This document shows, piece after piece, positions 7,747 to 15,398 of a stretch of DNA of 15,589 nt. This DNA comes from CAYNTC01 sp964432925 (GTDB lineage Bacteria; Planctomycetota; Phycisphaerae; Sedimentisphaerales; Anaerobacaceae), in assembly GCA_964432925.1 (NCBI GenBank), contig CAYSPM010000054.1, positions 1-15,589 of the forward strand. Reading direction: 5' to 3'. Made by a program: the position numbers and the translations under genes. The stretch's first letter is position 1; each line of letters starts with the position of its first letter. Below the pieces are notes generated by a model that was given only the letters and a program-made list of their open reading frames with translations, ran no database searches and was not told the DNA's origin.

Positions 7747-9354
7747 GTGGATACAAACTTGGGAACACAAACAGAAAGTCAATATATGGCGACCATATCG
7801 CCGGAGCAGCTAAATCCCGAACTTGTTCAAAAGCTGCCGTTGGAATTTCTAAAAAAGCAGTGCGCCGTTCCCGTCACACTCGAAGATGGTGAAGTAGCAA
7901 TTGCAATTGCCGACCCACTTAACATCGAGGCTTATGACGCGATAACGACCATATTAGCAAAACCGTGCACTAGAATTATCTGTCCGGCTTCCGAAATAGA
8001 ACGCGCTATAAGCCGCTGTTACTACCATAGTGAGAGCATTGACAAAGCTGACGAAAGTATCGACACTCATAATTCACATAACAACAACGGCGACAACAGT
8101 ACAAGCTTTGTTCAAACTCACGCCGAGGATCTTCTTAACATTGCCAACAAGGCACCAGTCATAAAGCTCGTGAACAAGATTCTTTTTCAAGCTGTGCACA
8201 GTCGTGCCAGTGATATCCACATAGAGCCATACGAAACAAATGTTAGAATACGATTTCGAATCGACGGAGTGCTGCATGACGTATCCGAGCTGCCTAAACA
8301 ACATCTGCCGGCACTGCTATCCAGACTCAAGATTATGGCAAACCTGGATATCGCTGAGCACAGATTACCACAGGATGGTCAGAGTAGAGTAAAAATAGCC
8401 AAGGACCTAGTGGACATTCGCGTCTCAGTGATTCCGACATCGGGTGGTGAACGAATGGTGCTAAGACTGCTGGATAAGAGCAACAGTAAACTAGGCTTGC
8501 ATGAAATAGGCTTTTCCGATGACGTGCTTGACAGCTTTCGGCGGCTGATCCAGACTCCACATGGGATAGTTCTGCTCACCGGCCCAACAGGTAGTGGAAA
8601 GACAACCACACTCTACGCTGCACTTAATGAGCTCAATTCCGAAGAGCGAAACATCCTCACAGTCGAAGATCCGATTGAGTATCAGTTGCCAGGAATCGGG
8701 CAAATGCAGGTAAAGCCGAAAATAAATCTCACATTCGCCAATTGCCTACGCCATATTCTCAGACAAGACCCTGACATCATAATGATAGGTGAGATTCGCG
8801 ACCCTGAGACCGCTGAGATAGCAATCCAGTCTTCGCTCACAGGCCATCTGGTTTTGAGCACTCTTCATACAAATGATTCGGTCTCAGCTATAACTCGGCT
8901 GATAGACATGGGCATTGAGCCTTATTTGATCTCTTCTTCAGTTATAGCGGTTATGGCGCAACGACTCGTGCGAACCATCTGTCCTCAGTGTAAGCAACCC
9001 ACCCCATTAAGTGACGAAATGCTCTCTACTTGGAGCGACAAGGAAAAACTCTCAGCCTCTGATGGGCAGTTCTACAAAGGACTTGGCTGCGATAACTGTC
9101 TTCAAACCGGATATTTGGGAAGGACAGGTATTTTCGAATTGCTTATCGTTGATGACGATGTCAAAGAATTAATTACAAAATGCAGTAGTACACACGCAAT
9201 CAAAGAACTTGCCAGCAAAAAAGGTATGAGCACGCTGCGAGACGATGGCTTGCACAAAGCACTGGCTGGCCAAACATCTTTGGAGGAGGTTTGCAGAGTG
9301 ACTCAGGATAGTGTTGCCAAAACCACAGGAGTAAATGAAGGTGTGCGCAGTTGA
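7747..9354 (+). CDS. gspE: T2SS assembly ATPase GspE
   Basis: 535 residues. This cytoplasmic hexameric ATPase drives pseudopilus growth and is held at the membrane through GspL. An N-terminal N1E-type domain (about 15-95: ISPEQL, VAIADPLN-like) precedes an acidic Asn/Ser-rich linker and the secretion-ATPase core. The core has the RASDIHIEP motif, Walker A GPTGSGKTT at 279-287, the Asp box (TVEDPIEYQ), Walker B region around GEIRDPET at 348 and the His box (STLHTND). The tetra-Cys zinc motif is complete: CxxC at 412/415 and CxxC at 448/451; this marks GspE/PilB-type ATPases and is absent from retraction ATPases. The start is GTG 7747 with a weak ribosome site; ATG 7786 (codon 14) is an alternative just before the N1E domain. 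It overlaps gspF by 20 bp. Confidence 0.97.
   Translation: MDTNLGTQTESQYMATISPEQLNPELVQKLPLEFLKKQCAVPVTLEDGEVAIAIADPLNIEAYDAITTILAKPCTRIICPASEIERAISRCYYHSESIDKADESIDTHNSHNNNGDNSTSFVQTHAEDLLNIANKAPVIKLVNKILFQAVHSRASDIHIEPYETNVRIRFRIDGVLHDVSELPKQHLPALLSRLKIMANLDIAEHRLPQDGQSRVKIAKDLVDIRVSVIPTSGGERMVLRLLDKSNSKLGLHEIGFSDDVLDSFRRLIQTPHGIVLLTGPTGSGKTTTLYAALNELNSEERNILTVEDPIEYQLPGIGQMQVKPKINLTFANCLRHILRQDPDIIMIGEIRDPETAEIAIQSSLTGHLVLSTLHTNDSVSAITRLIDMGIEPYLISSSVIAVMAQRLVRTICPQCKQPTPLSDEMLSTWSDKEKLSASDGQFYKGLGCDNCLQTGYLGRTGIFELLIVDDDVKELITKCSSTHAIKELASKKGMSTLRDDGLHKALAGQTSLEEVCRVTQDSVAKTTGVNEGVRS
9327..9331 (+). promoter_or_regulatory. Ribosome binding site of gspF inside the end of gspE
   Basis: AGGAG lies 3 bp before the ATG at 9335, within the last codons of gspE. 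It supports the overlapping start and suggests translational coupling of the ATPase and platform genes. Confidence 0.65.
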
Positions 9355-10528
9355 ATCCAGTTTGTTAAAGGATAAACGAGCTTCATCAAACAGACCTGCG
9401 AGAGGCGAAGGCCGCTACCGTGACGTACAGCAGGCACTCAAAGCGGATATCGCCGTAAGAGTAAGCTCAAAAGACGTGTGCAGGTTGACTCGTCAGTTGG
9501 CAACCTTGCTGCGTGCAGGGATGCCGCTTGTGCCGGCTCTTTCGGCGCTCACAGAGCAGCTTAAAAGTTCCTTAAAAAGACGAACGAAATATGTTCAGTC
9601 ACGCGAAAAGACCCTGGCGGAAATTGTAGAGCAGGTTCGTGACAGTGTAAACGCTGGAAGCTCACTGGCTGATGCACTGAGCCAGCATCCAGATGTTTTC
9701 TCGCCCTTGTTTGTTAATATGGCAGCCGCAGGCCAGGCCAGCGGTACATTAGAGGAAATCCTCATTCGCCTGGCAGATATACTCGAAAAACGACTCCACG
9801 TAGCAAGCAAAGTAAAATCTGCGATTGCCTATCCACTGATGATGACCATCGTTGCAACCGGTGTAGTGGTCTTTCTAATGTCCTATGTGGTGCCAAGCAT
9901 TACGCAGATATTCCTCGATATGAACCAAACTCTTCCCTGGCCAACAAGGGTACTGATTTCAGTCAGTAATTCAATAAAGGCGTATACGATTATAGCTGCT
10001 TTTACGTGCTGTGCAGCACTAGTTGCAATTGGCGCCCTGTATCGAACCAAACAGGGAAGGTTCCTAATTGACCACTCAAAGTTGAATCTGCCCCTTTTCG
10101 GCAAGCTGATTCTCAAAGTTGAGACCGCTCGTCTTACGAGGACGCTGGGCACTCTTCTTGCCAGCGGCATTCCGATACTTCGTGCTCTAAAGATTACAAA
10201 AGGTGTCATTCAGAACAGCTTTGTCGCAAGCGCCCTGGACCGCGTATGCGAATCAGTCAGTAAAGGCGAAGCTCTAGCAAACGCTGTAAGGACAGTGGAG
10301 ATTTTTCCACCCGTTGTCTTCCACATAATAGCCACAGGCCAGCTCAATGGCAACCTTGAGGAAGGTCTTATACATATCGCCGACATGTACGACGATGAAG
10401 TCGAGATAGCAGCCAAAACACTGACATCACTGCTTGAACCAGCGATACTTTTAATTATGGGTATGGTCGTGGGCTTTATAGTGCTGGCAATTTTACTGCC
10501 TATATTCGAAATAAACCAGCTCATTTAA
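9335..10528 (+). CDS. gspF: T2SS inner-membrane platform protein GspF
   Basis: 397 residues. GspF is the polytopic centre of the inner-membrane platform and couples the GspE ATPase to pseudopilin assembly. Two homologous T2SSF domains are visible. The first (about 48-185) has LTRQLATLLRAGMPL and ends in a helix starting near AIAYPLMM. The second (about 250-375) has the matching LTRTLGTLLASGIPI. Each also contains the Gly-Gln-x-x-(G)-x-LEE(I/G)L motif (AAGQASGTLEEIL and ATGQLNGNLEEGL). Three transmembrane helices lie near 165-187, 212-235 and 370-392, as in the family. An N-terminal cytoplasmic tail of about 45 residues precedes the first domain. Between helices of domain 1 lies an extra basic stretch of roughly a dozen residues (KSSLKRRTKYVQSREK) where many homologues have a short turn. 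It starts inside gspE and its stop overlaps the gspG ribosome site. Confidence 0.96.
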   Translation: MKVCAVESSLLKDKRASSNRPARGEGRYRDVQQALKADIAVRVSSKDVCRLTRQLATLLRAGMPLVPALSALTEQLKSSLKRRTKYVQSREKTLAEIVEQVRDSVNAGSSLADALSQHPDVFSPLFVNMAAAGQASGTLEEILIRLADILEKRLHVASKVKSAIAYPLMMTIVATGVVVFLMSYVVPSITQIFLDMNQTLPWPTRVLISVSNSIKAYTIIAAFTCCAALVAIGALYRTKQGRFLIDHSKLNLPLFGKLILKVETARLTRTLGTLLASGIPILRALKITKGVIQNSFVASALDRVCESVSKGEALANAVRTVEIFPPVVFHIIATGQLNGNLEEGLIHIADMYDDEVEIAAKTLTSLLEPAILLIMGMVVGFIVLAILLPIFEINQLI

Positions 10529-10532
10529 GGAG
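10526..10532 (+). promoter_or_regulatory. Strong ribosome binding site of gspG
   Basis: TAAGGAG, continuing as TAAGGAGG, includes the gspF stop codon and lies 9 bp before the gspG ATG. It is the best Shine-Dalgarno match in the operon, as expected for the most abundant component, the major pseudopilin. Confidence 0.8.
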
Positions 10533-10541
10533 GCCTTTGAC

Positions 10542-11006
10542 ATGGTTAGTAAAGATAGAAGTTGCCACAAGATCGGTACTGTTAAAAGCAACCCTTGCGC
10601 TGGTTTTACATTGATTGAGCTTATGATTGTGGTTGTTATCCTCGGCCTTCTTGCGACTGCGATTATGCCGCGAATGTTAAACAGGCCTGAACAAGCCCGG
10701 AGAGCCAAAGCCAAGATTGATATTCGTAATATCGAGTCAGCACTTGCCTTGTTCAAGACCGATACTGGCCGTTTTCCAACCACCTCTGAAGGTTTTCAAG
10801 CTCTGGTTTCAAACCCGGGCGTGAGAGGCTACAACAGCGACTGCTACCTCGACAAGCCGCCTGTGGATCCCTGGGGCAATAAATATATGTATCTCTCTCC
10901 AGGCCTTTACAGCAGAGACTATGATCTGGAGTCCTACGGCAAAGACGGCGAAGATGGCGGCACAGGAGATGATGCTGACATCGAAAGCTGGAATCTTGAG
11001 AGTTAA
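10542..11006 (+). CDS. gspG: T2SS major pseudopilin GspG
   Basis: 154 residues. It is the main subunit of the periplasmic pseudopilus that pushes substrate through the secretin. The class III leader ends in CAG before FTLIELMIVVVILGLLA; Gly is at -1, Phe at +1 and Glu at +5, as prepilin peptidase and assembly require. The leader is 21 residues, longer than the usual 6-10. The mature 133-residue protein keeps the GspG hallmarks: the FKTDTGRFPTT segment, PPVDPWGN, and a C-terminal Asp-rich calcium site (YDLESYGKDG...GTGDDADIESW). These separate it from type IV pilins, which carry a disulfide-bonded D-region. The strong ribosome site supports ATG 10542. The next gene is gspI; no gspH lies between. 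Confidence 0.97.
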   Translation: MVSKDRSCHKIGTVKSNPCAGFTLIELMIVVVILGLLATAIMPRMLNRPEQARRAKAKIDIRNIESALALFKTDTGRFPTTSEGFQALVSNPGVRGYNSDCYLDKPPVDPWGNKYMYLSPGLYSRDYDLESYGKDGEDGGTGDDADIESWNLES

Positions 11007-11060
11007 AGATCGCCTCTACCGCAAACTGACCAAGGTGGATAGCTGATAATACAGAACACT

Positions 11061-11480
11061 ATGTACGAAGGCAAATTCATAAACACAAAACGAATGGATG
11101 CCTTTACACTTCTTGAGGCTGTTATGGCACTGGCCATAGTCTCTATCGCTTTGCTGGGTCTGCTCAGGTTAAATCTAATCAGTATTAGCATGGTCGATCG
11201 CGCACAAACTACTTCTCAGGCTGTACTCCTGGCACAGCAGAAAATTGAAGAAACACTATGCCTGGGATACTCAAAGTTGGGAACCCAATCCGGCATTGTG
11301 CAGAGAGATGGTTTAACTATGCGTTGGCAAAGCCAGGTTACTGATTTGCCACCTTCGCTGTTTGACCAATTAAATATCACCGGGTTGCGCAAAGTGCTCG
11401 TCGATGTCTCATGGAAGAATGGCAGCAGTCAAAGACAAGTGCAATTGTCAACATACGTAGCTGACAGAAACTTGCAATGA
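11061..11480 (+). CDS. gspI: T2SS minor pseudopilin GspI
   Basis: 139 residues. GspI is a minor pseudopilin of the I-J-K tip complex that starts pseudopilus assembly. The sequence DAFTLLEAVMALAIVSIALLGLL is the conserved GspI pilin helix, with Glu at +5. The later AQQKIEETL, a Trp-rich central strand and a VLVDVSW strand near the end also fit the family. The oddity is Ala rather than Gly at -1 of the predicted prepilin peptidase site. ATG 11061 has no clear ribosome site and gives a 15-residue leader; the in-frame ATG at 11094 would leave only three. The stop overlaps the gspJ start by 4 bp (ATGA), so the two are likely translationally coupled. GspH is the alternative call, but FTLLEAVMALAI and the short length favour GspI. 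Confidence 0.87.
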   Translation: MYEGKFINTKRMDAFTLLEAVMALAIVSIALLGLLRLNLISISMVDRAQTTSQAVLLAQQKIEETLCLGYSKLGTQSGIVQRDGLTMRWQSQVTDLPPSLFDQLNITGLRKVLVDVSWKNGSSQRQVQLSTYVADRNLQ

Positions 11481-12172
11481 ATAGTTACGCAAAAAAAACA
11501 GGTTTTACTTTAATTGAAATCCTTATAGCGGTGGCCATAACCGTAACTATTGTATCAGTTGTTTACGGCAGTTACCGCGCAGCGTCGAGCTCTGCCCAGG
11601 TATGTGAGGCAAAAATGGAACTTTCGCAAAAAGCTAGGGCCGTGCTTGAGCAGATGGTTCGGCAAATACGTTGTGCATACATCGACAAACGTGAACATGT
11701 GGCAGGTGCAGACAAATCAGCATCACAAAAGCTACAAGAGAAGCCACAGAACAAACGCAACTATTTTTATGGTGACCCCGACGACGTATGTGGTGAAGCG
11801 ATTCGTATAGTAACCACACATTGCAACTTTGGCTCGGCCGGTTCAAGAGACGGCCTATTCGATGTAATATACAAATTTGACGCAAACCGTTCTGCGTTCT
11901 TTATTAGCGAATCACGATTCATCAGCACTTCAAGAGAACCGGCTGAAAGGGCAAACTGGAAGCTCCTTCTTGAAAATGTTATCGACATCGACCTGGCATT
12001 TTATGACGGCCAAACATGGGTGAGAAGATGGGATTCGGATAAGATAGACCTGCCTAGCGCGGTCAGAGTCAGCCTCGCAGTAGAAGACAATAAGCACCGG
12101 CTGCACTGGTTCACAACTACAACACACCTGTATTGTGCGAACAGTTCAAACGATAAATCTGAATCAAAATGA
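11477..12172 (+). CDS. gspJ: T2SS minor pseudopilin GspJ
   Basis: 231 residues. GspJ is part of the GspI-J-K tip of the pseudopilus. A 9-residue basic leader (ending KKTG) precedes FTLIEILIAVAITVTIV, with Gly at -1, Phe at +1 and Glu at +5. The following SQKARAVLEQMVRQIRCAY helix and the DIDLAFYDGQTWVRRWDS segment match GspJ: the family has a conserved early Arg-rich helix and a late Tyr-Asp-Gly/Trp-x-x-x-Trp region. A hydrophilic Lys/Gln/Asn stretch (about residues 72-92) lies between them. It starts inside the gspI stop (ATGA) and ends 19 bp before the preferred gspK start. Length is typical for the family. Confidence 0.87.
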   Translation: MNSYAKKTGFTLIEILIAVAITVTIVSVVYGSYRAASSSAQVCEAKMELSQKARAVLEQMVRQIRCAYIDKREHVAGADKSASQKLQEKPQNKRNYFYGDPDDVCGEAIRIVTTHCNFGSAGSRDGLFDVIYKFDANRSAFFISESRFISTSREPAERANWKLLLENVIDIDLAFYDGQTWVRRWDSDKIDLPSAVRVSLAVEDNKHRLHWFTTTTHLYCANSSNDKSESK

Positions 12173-12191
12173 CAGCTCCGATAAAGAACAA

Positions 12192-13175
12192 ATGAGAAAA
12201 ACTCTAACATATAGATCAGGATTTGTAGTCATTGTCGTATTAGCCTTGGTTATGCTGTTGACTGTCCTTTTGTCCGGTTTAAATTACAGGTCCCGCGCCA
12301 ATCTACATGCTGTGGACTATGCGTTCAAACGCATCCAGGCTCTAAATTATGCAAGATCCGGTCTTAACATCGCCATCGCAGCTATTAAAAATACCGAGAA
12401 TCTGTATGTCAATAAAAACCCGCTGAATCTTCTGTCAAAAGAGCACATCTTTGAACTTGACAACGGCTGCTGCTCGATAGCTCTTCTCGAAGAAAGCGGC
12501 AAGTTAAACGTCAACTTGTTAAAAGAAAAAAGCGGAAAATTAAACCGAGCAAGAATAAACCAGATGCTTCGGCTGATCGATTTGCTTAACCAACAACGAC
12601 GTTTGGATTTGCCTATCAGCTATAGTTTAGTTCCTGCGATCATCGATTGGATTGATAGTGATGATGAAGTGACTTGCTTGTCCTTCGTAACACATAATAA
12701 CCTGGGTGTTGAGTCTGATTACTATGGTAACCTTGATCCCCCCTACCACTGCAAAAACGAGCCGCTCGTTGCGATTGACGAGCTTCTATTAGTCAAGGCA
12801 ATGACGCTGCAAATCCTCGATCTCATGCGTGACTATATAACCGTTTATGGCAATGGCAAAACCAACGTCAACTGCGCACCTAAGCCTGTTATCCAAAGCC
12901 TTTCAGAGAAGATGGACCCTGCTTTAGCTCAGATGATCGTTGATCGACGTAAGATAAAATCTTTTGAAAATATAGCTGAACTGCGGCATGTTCCCGGCAT
13001 GACCGACGATATTTATAGTGCTATCAGCAAGATTATTACTGTAAGTCCGGAAGAGCAATACTATAGCGTCACGTCACTAGGAGACTGCGACGGCCTTAGA
13101 TGCACCATAGTCGCAATACTTACACGAAATCCAACAACCAAAAGCGTCGACGTTATTCTATATAAGGAGCTTTAA
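12192..13175 (+). CDS. gspK: T2SS minor pseudopilin GspK
   Basis: 327 residues from the preferred start. GspK is the large subunit capping the pseudopilus tip. ATG 12192 gives a 10-residue basic leader (MRKTLTYRSG) before FVVIVVLALVMLLTVLL, which is typical. A GTG at 12135 would overlap gspJ by 38 bp and give a 29-residue leader, so I reject it. Glu at +5 is absent, as is normal for GspK. The large alpha-helical insertion is present: ALNYARSGL after the pilin helix, IIDWIDSDDE with its acidic cluster, LDPPYHCKNEPLVAIDELLLV, and helix-hairpin-helix-like repeats (VNCAPKPVIQSL and FENIAELRHVPGM). The IDWIDSDDE region matches the calcium-binding part of the family. Paired Cys at the CCSI site and elsewhere might form disulfides (inference). 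Confidence 0.92.
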   Translation: MRKTLTYRSGFVVIVVLALVMLLTVLLSGLNYRSRANLHAVDYAFKRIQALNYARSGLNIAIAAIKNTENLYVNKNPLNLLSKEHIFELDNGCCSIALLEESGKLNVNLLKEKSGKLNRARINQMLRLIDLLNQQRRLDLPISYSLVPAIIDWIDSDDEVTCLSFVTHNNLGVESDYYGNLDPPYHCKNEPLVAIDELLLVKAMTLQILDLMRDYITVYGNGKTNVNCAPKPVIQSLSEKMDPALAQMIVDRRKIKSFENIAELRHVPGMTDDIYSAISKIITVSPEEQYYSVTSLGDCDGLRCTIVAILTRNPTTKSVDVILYKEL

Positions 13176-13221
13176 GCTACACAAGTAATATTGTTTTACT
13201 AAGATTTTTCACAGTTAAATC

Positions 13222-14700
13222 ATGGTTAAACGCTGCATAGGCATAGACGTAGGTTCATCATATATACGCGCGGTGCAAATCACCCGCAGAGCAGACCAGT
13301 TCTGCATAGAAAAGATTTTTAGCACACAGACGCGTCGTAGTACTGACTCTCGACCGGATATAATCAGATCACTTATAGATAAGCAAGGCTTCGATCGACA
13401 TGCTGAGGTTGCAGTCTCGATGCCGCGCGACGCTGTTTTCTTCCGGGATATTGAAGCTGACCAGACCAGTCTTGAGAAAATCCTCGAACAGAATATATCT
13501 TCGCTGGAATACAACTTCCCAATAGAAACAGACGAGATGATTACCCAGATATACTCATACAAACAAATATCGGATAAGAAGTATTCTGTTCTTGCAATTG
13601 CAGCATCTAAAGATTCCTTACGGCAAACACTACAACTTTTAGATGCTGCAAGGATGCAGCCTAAGCTTGTTGAGGCTTCGGTTTTTGCACTCTACGCCAC
13701 TGCCGCAATTAACCACCCTGAAATTACATCAAGCACTGCTATCTTAGCCTACATCGACGAATCCTATCTTACACTGGCAATTACCCAGGATAATGAAATA
13801 TCAATCGTCAGAAATATCCCGATTCCTTCACGATTCGATGAGGACACTAATTCTATCCACGAACAGGTTGCACAATTATTCGTATATGAGGTCCGAAATA
13901 CCTGGCGCAAGGCGTTTGCATGCGAACTTGATAAAGACTGTGATATTTATCTCACCGCCCCAGAAAATATCCTTGATCATATCTATGTACTTGCTGGAGA
14001 GAATCTATATAGCCGGATAGTAACTATTAATCCATACGCCAATGTGCAATGTTCTACTGATAACAAAGATACATCTGCTATATCTATCGCAGAGGGTCTC
14101 GCATTAAGGTCTCTGGCGCCCGAACAGACCAAAGGTATCAATTTCCTCAAAGCTGACCAGGCAAATACGGAATCAGCCTTTAATCTGAAAAGAGAACTTG
14201 CAATCTGTGCCATGCTAACAGTCGCAATTATCGTTGTTTGGCTCATCGGCCTATTCACACGACTATCTTATCTGGAGAAAGACTATGCAGGCATTAAAGC
14301 TGAAATGAATAATGTCTTTCTGCAAACTTTGCCCGAAGAAGAGAATATTGTTAATCCACTTGCCCAGCTTCAGAATAAACTTGATTCGTTTCGAAAGGAC
14401 CATGGGCTTTTCGCTAGCCTCAATTCAGCTAATCTTAGACCATTACAAATCTTACATAGCATAAGCACCAACATCCCCTCAGATACGAACCTAAAAGTCG
14501 ATGACTTGCTGATAACTTCTGACTCCGTACGAATCACCGGCTCCTGTGATTCTTTTGAATCAATGCACCAGTGCCAGCGTCTCCTTCAAGAAATGCCAAG
14601 CCTAACACTTGTTGATGTACCAGATATACAACGAGAGCCAAAGACCGGCCGGATACACTTCACAATCCTGCTAACCTCAAAAAACACGGAGCACAAATGA
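13222..14700 (+). CDS. gspL: T2SS inner-membrane platform protein GspL (PilM-like/PilN-like)
   Basis: 492 residues. GspL spans the inner membrane; its cytoplasmic part binds the GspE ATPase and its periplasmic part pairs with GspM. Residues 1 to about 320 have an actin/PilM-like fold, opening with CIGIDVGSSYIRAVQI (the phosphate-1-like loop), then VAVSMPRDAV and, near the end, SIAEGLALRSL. One transmembrane helix follows (about 326-348, LAICAMLTVAIIVVWLIGLF). Then comes a coiled-coil-prone stretch and a ferredoxin-like C-terminal domain (about 415-485) resembling PilN. This matches the known view of GspL as a fused PilM-PilN, and the PilM-like glycine motif is unusually well kept. ATG 13222 has no strong ribosome site, and a 46-bp A/T-rich gap separates it from gspK. 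Its stop overlaps gspM (ATGA). A type IV pilus PilM is unlikely because of the fused transmembrane half. Confidence 0.89.
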   Translation: MVKRCIGIDVGSSYIRAVQITRRADQFCIEKIFSTQTRRSTDSRPDIIRSLIDKQGFDRHAEVAVSMPRDAVFFRDIEADQTSLEKILEQNISSLEYNFPIETDEMITQIYSYKQISDKKYSVLAIAASKDSLRQTLQLLDAARMQPKLVEASVFALYATAAINHPEITSSTAILAYIDESYLTLAITQDNEISIVRNIPIPSRFDEDTNSIHEQVAQLFVYEVRNTWRKAFACELDKDCDIYLTAPENILDHIYVLAGENLYSRIVTINPYANVQCSTDNKDTSAISIAEGLALRSLAPEQTKGINFLKADQANTESAFNLKRELAICAMLTVAIIVVWLIGLFTRLSYLEKDYAGIKAEMNNVFLQTLPEEENIVNPLAQLQNKLDSFRKDHGLFASLNSANLRPLQILHSISTNIPSDTNLKVDDLLITSDSVRITGSCDSFESMHQCQRLLQEMPSLTLVDVPDIQREPKTGRIHFTILLTSKNTEHK

Positions 14701-15233
14701 CACGTTTAACAAGAAGAAAGAGATTAACTGCTATAACATCAGCGGCTTTTATAGCCGCCTGGATAATCTTTACATTCACAATTAAGCCTGCTCTGGCACG
14801 GGTGCAGACACTTAGCCGGGTCATCCCTGAAAAACGGCATGAACTGCAAAAGCTCCACACTAAGAGCAGAGAATATACTGCCTTACGCCGCGGCATGCAG
14901 AGCCTTCGCCAGAGAGTAACGACACAGGATGAATCTTCCGGACTATTACCTTTTCTGGAATCATTGATCAAGGAACATGGCCTCGCGGCAAAAGTCGTGA
15001 CGATGAAGCAACGGATTCTCGAACTCGAGCCGGGCTATTCCGATGTTGTCATTGAATTAGAGCTTGAAAATTTGACTTTGTCACAGCTTATTAATCTCCT
15101 CCAGCAGATACAGACATCAAACATAATTACGCAAATCGAAAGTCTACATATTACAAAGAACCGAGCAAATTCTAATTTGCTCAACTTCACAGCCGAAATA
15201 CACAGCCCAAAGTTTACACAAAGCGCGCTTTAG
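14697..15233 (+). CDS. gspM: T2SS inner-membrane platform protein GspM (PilO-like)
   Basis: 178 residues. GspM is a bitopic membrane protein that partners GspL in the assembly platform. A very basic N terminus (MTRLTRRKRL) is followed by one transmembrane helix (about 11-33), a charged coiled-coil region (about 38-80, with heptad-like Leu/Arg/Lys spacing) and a small alpha/beta C-terminal domain (about 85-172, FLESLIKEHGLAAKV through LTLSQLINLLQQIQ), the ferredoxin-like layout of GspM/PilO. Sequence conservation in this family is low, so the call leans on size, layout and position: last gene of the run, ATGA overlap with gspL. It may belong to the divergent subtype-b GspM group. No gspN or gspO follows before the end of the window. 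Confidence 0.85.
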   Translation: MTRLTRRKRLTAITSAAFIAAWIIFTFTIKPALARVQTLSRVIPEKRHELQKLHTKSREYTALRRGMQSLRQRVTTQDESSGLLPFLESLIKEHGLAAKVVTMKQRILELEPGYSDVVIELELENLTLSQLINLLQQIQTSNIITQIESLHITKNRANSNLLNFTAEIHSPKFTQSAL

Positions 15234-15341
15234 CCAGCAAACCAACTCAGTCTTTTATAAGCTACAACATCTCTCTATAACCCTTGGATTCAATTTTGCC
15301 TTTGGACAGTTAGTTTTGCAGGACTTTTTAGTAAAATTTAC

Positions 15342-15372
15342 ATAAGTGCATAAGATATAAGTGCTTAAGTGC
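15342..15372 (+). repeat. Three iterated (A/T)TAAGTGC octamers
   Basis: ATAAGTGC occurs at 15342-15349 and 15357-15364, and TTAAGTGC at 15365-15372. Related GTGC and GCAC words follow up to 15388. Close spacing of 15 and 8 bp in a non-coding region upstream of a promoter-like site suggests operator half-sites (inference); the binding protein is unknown. Confidence 0.4.
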
Positions 15373-15398
15373 ACAATAGCACAGGTGCAAAAGTTGGC

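Noticed and set aside
12135..12191. GTG start at 12135 for gspK
   Set aside because: It would overlap gspJ by 38 bp and give a 29-residue leader with no ribosome site; ATG 12192 gives a normal 10-residue leader.
71..14971. Numerous minus-strand and alternate-frame open frames of 60-120 codons
   Set aside because: All lie inside strongly supported + strand genes, have no recognisable motifs or ribosome sites, and their residue composition looks like out-of-frame translation.
4468..15233. Type IV pilus or competence locus instead of T2SS
   Set aside because: There is no retraction ATPase, PilQ or PilA gene. GspC with HR and PDZ domains, GspG with the calcium site and a GspK all point to T2SS.
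15234..15330. Intrinsic terminator after gspM
   Set aside because: I searched for a G/C-rich stem followed by T residues and found none; the A/T-rich stems further on are too weak.
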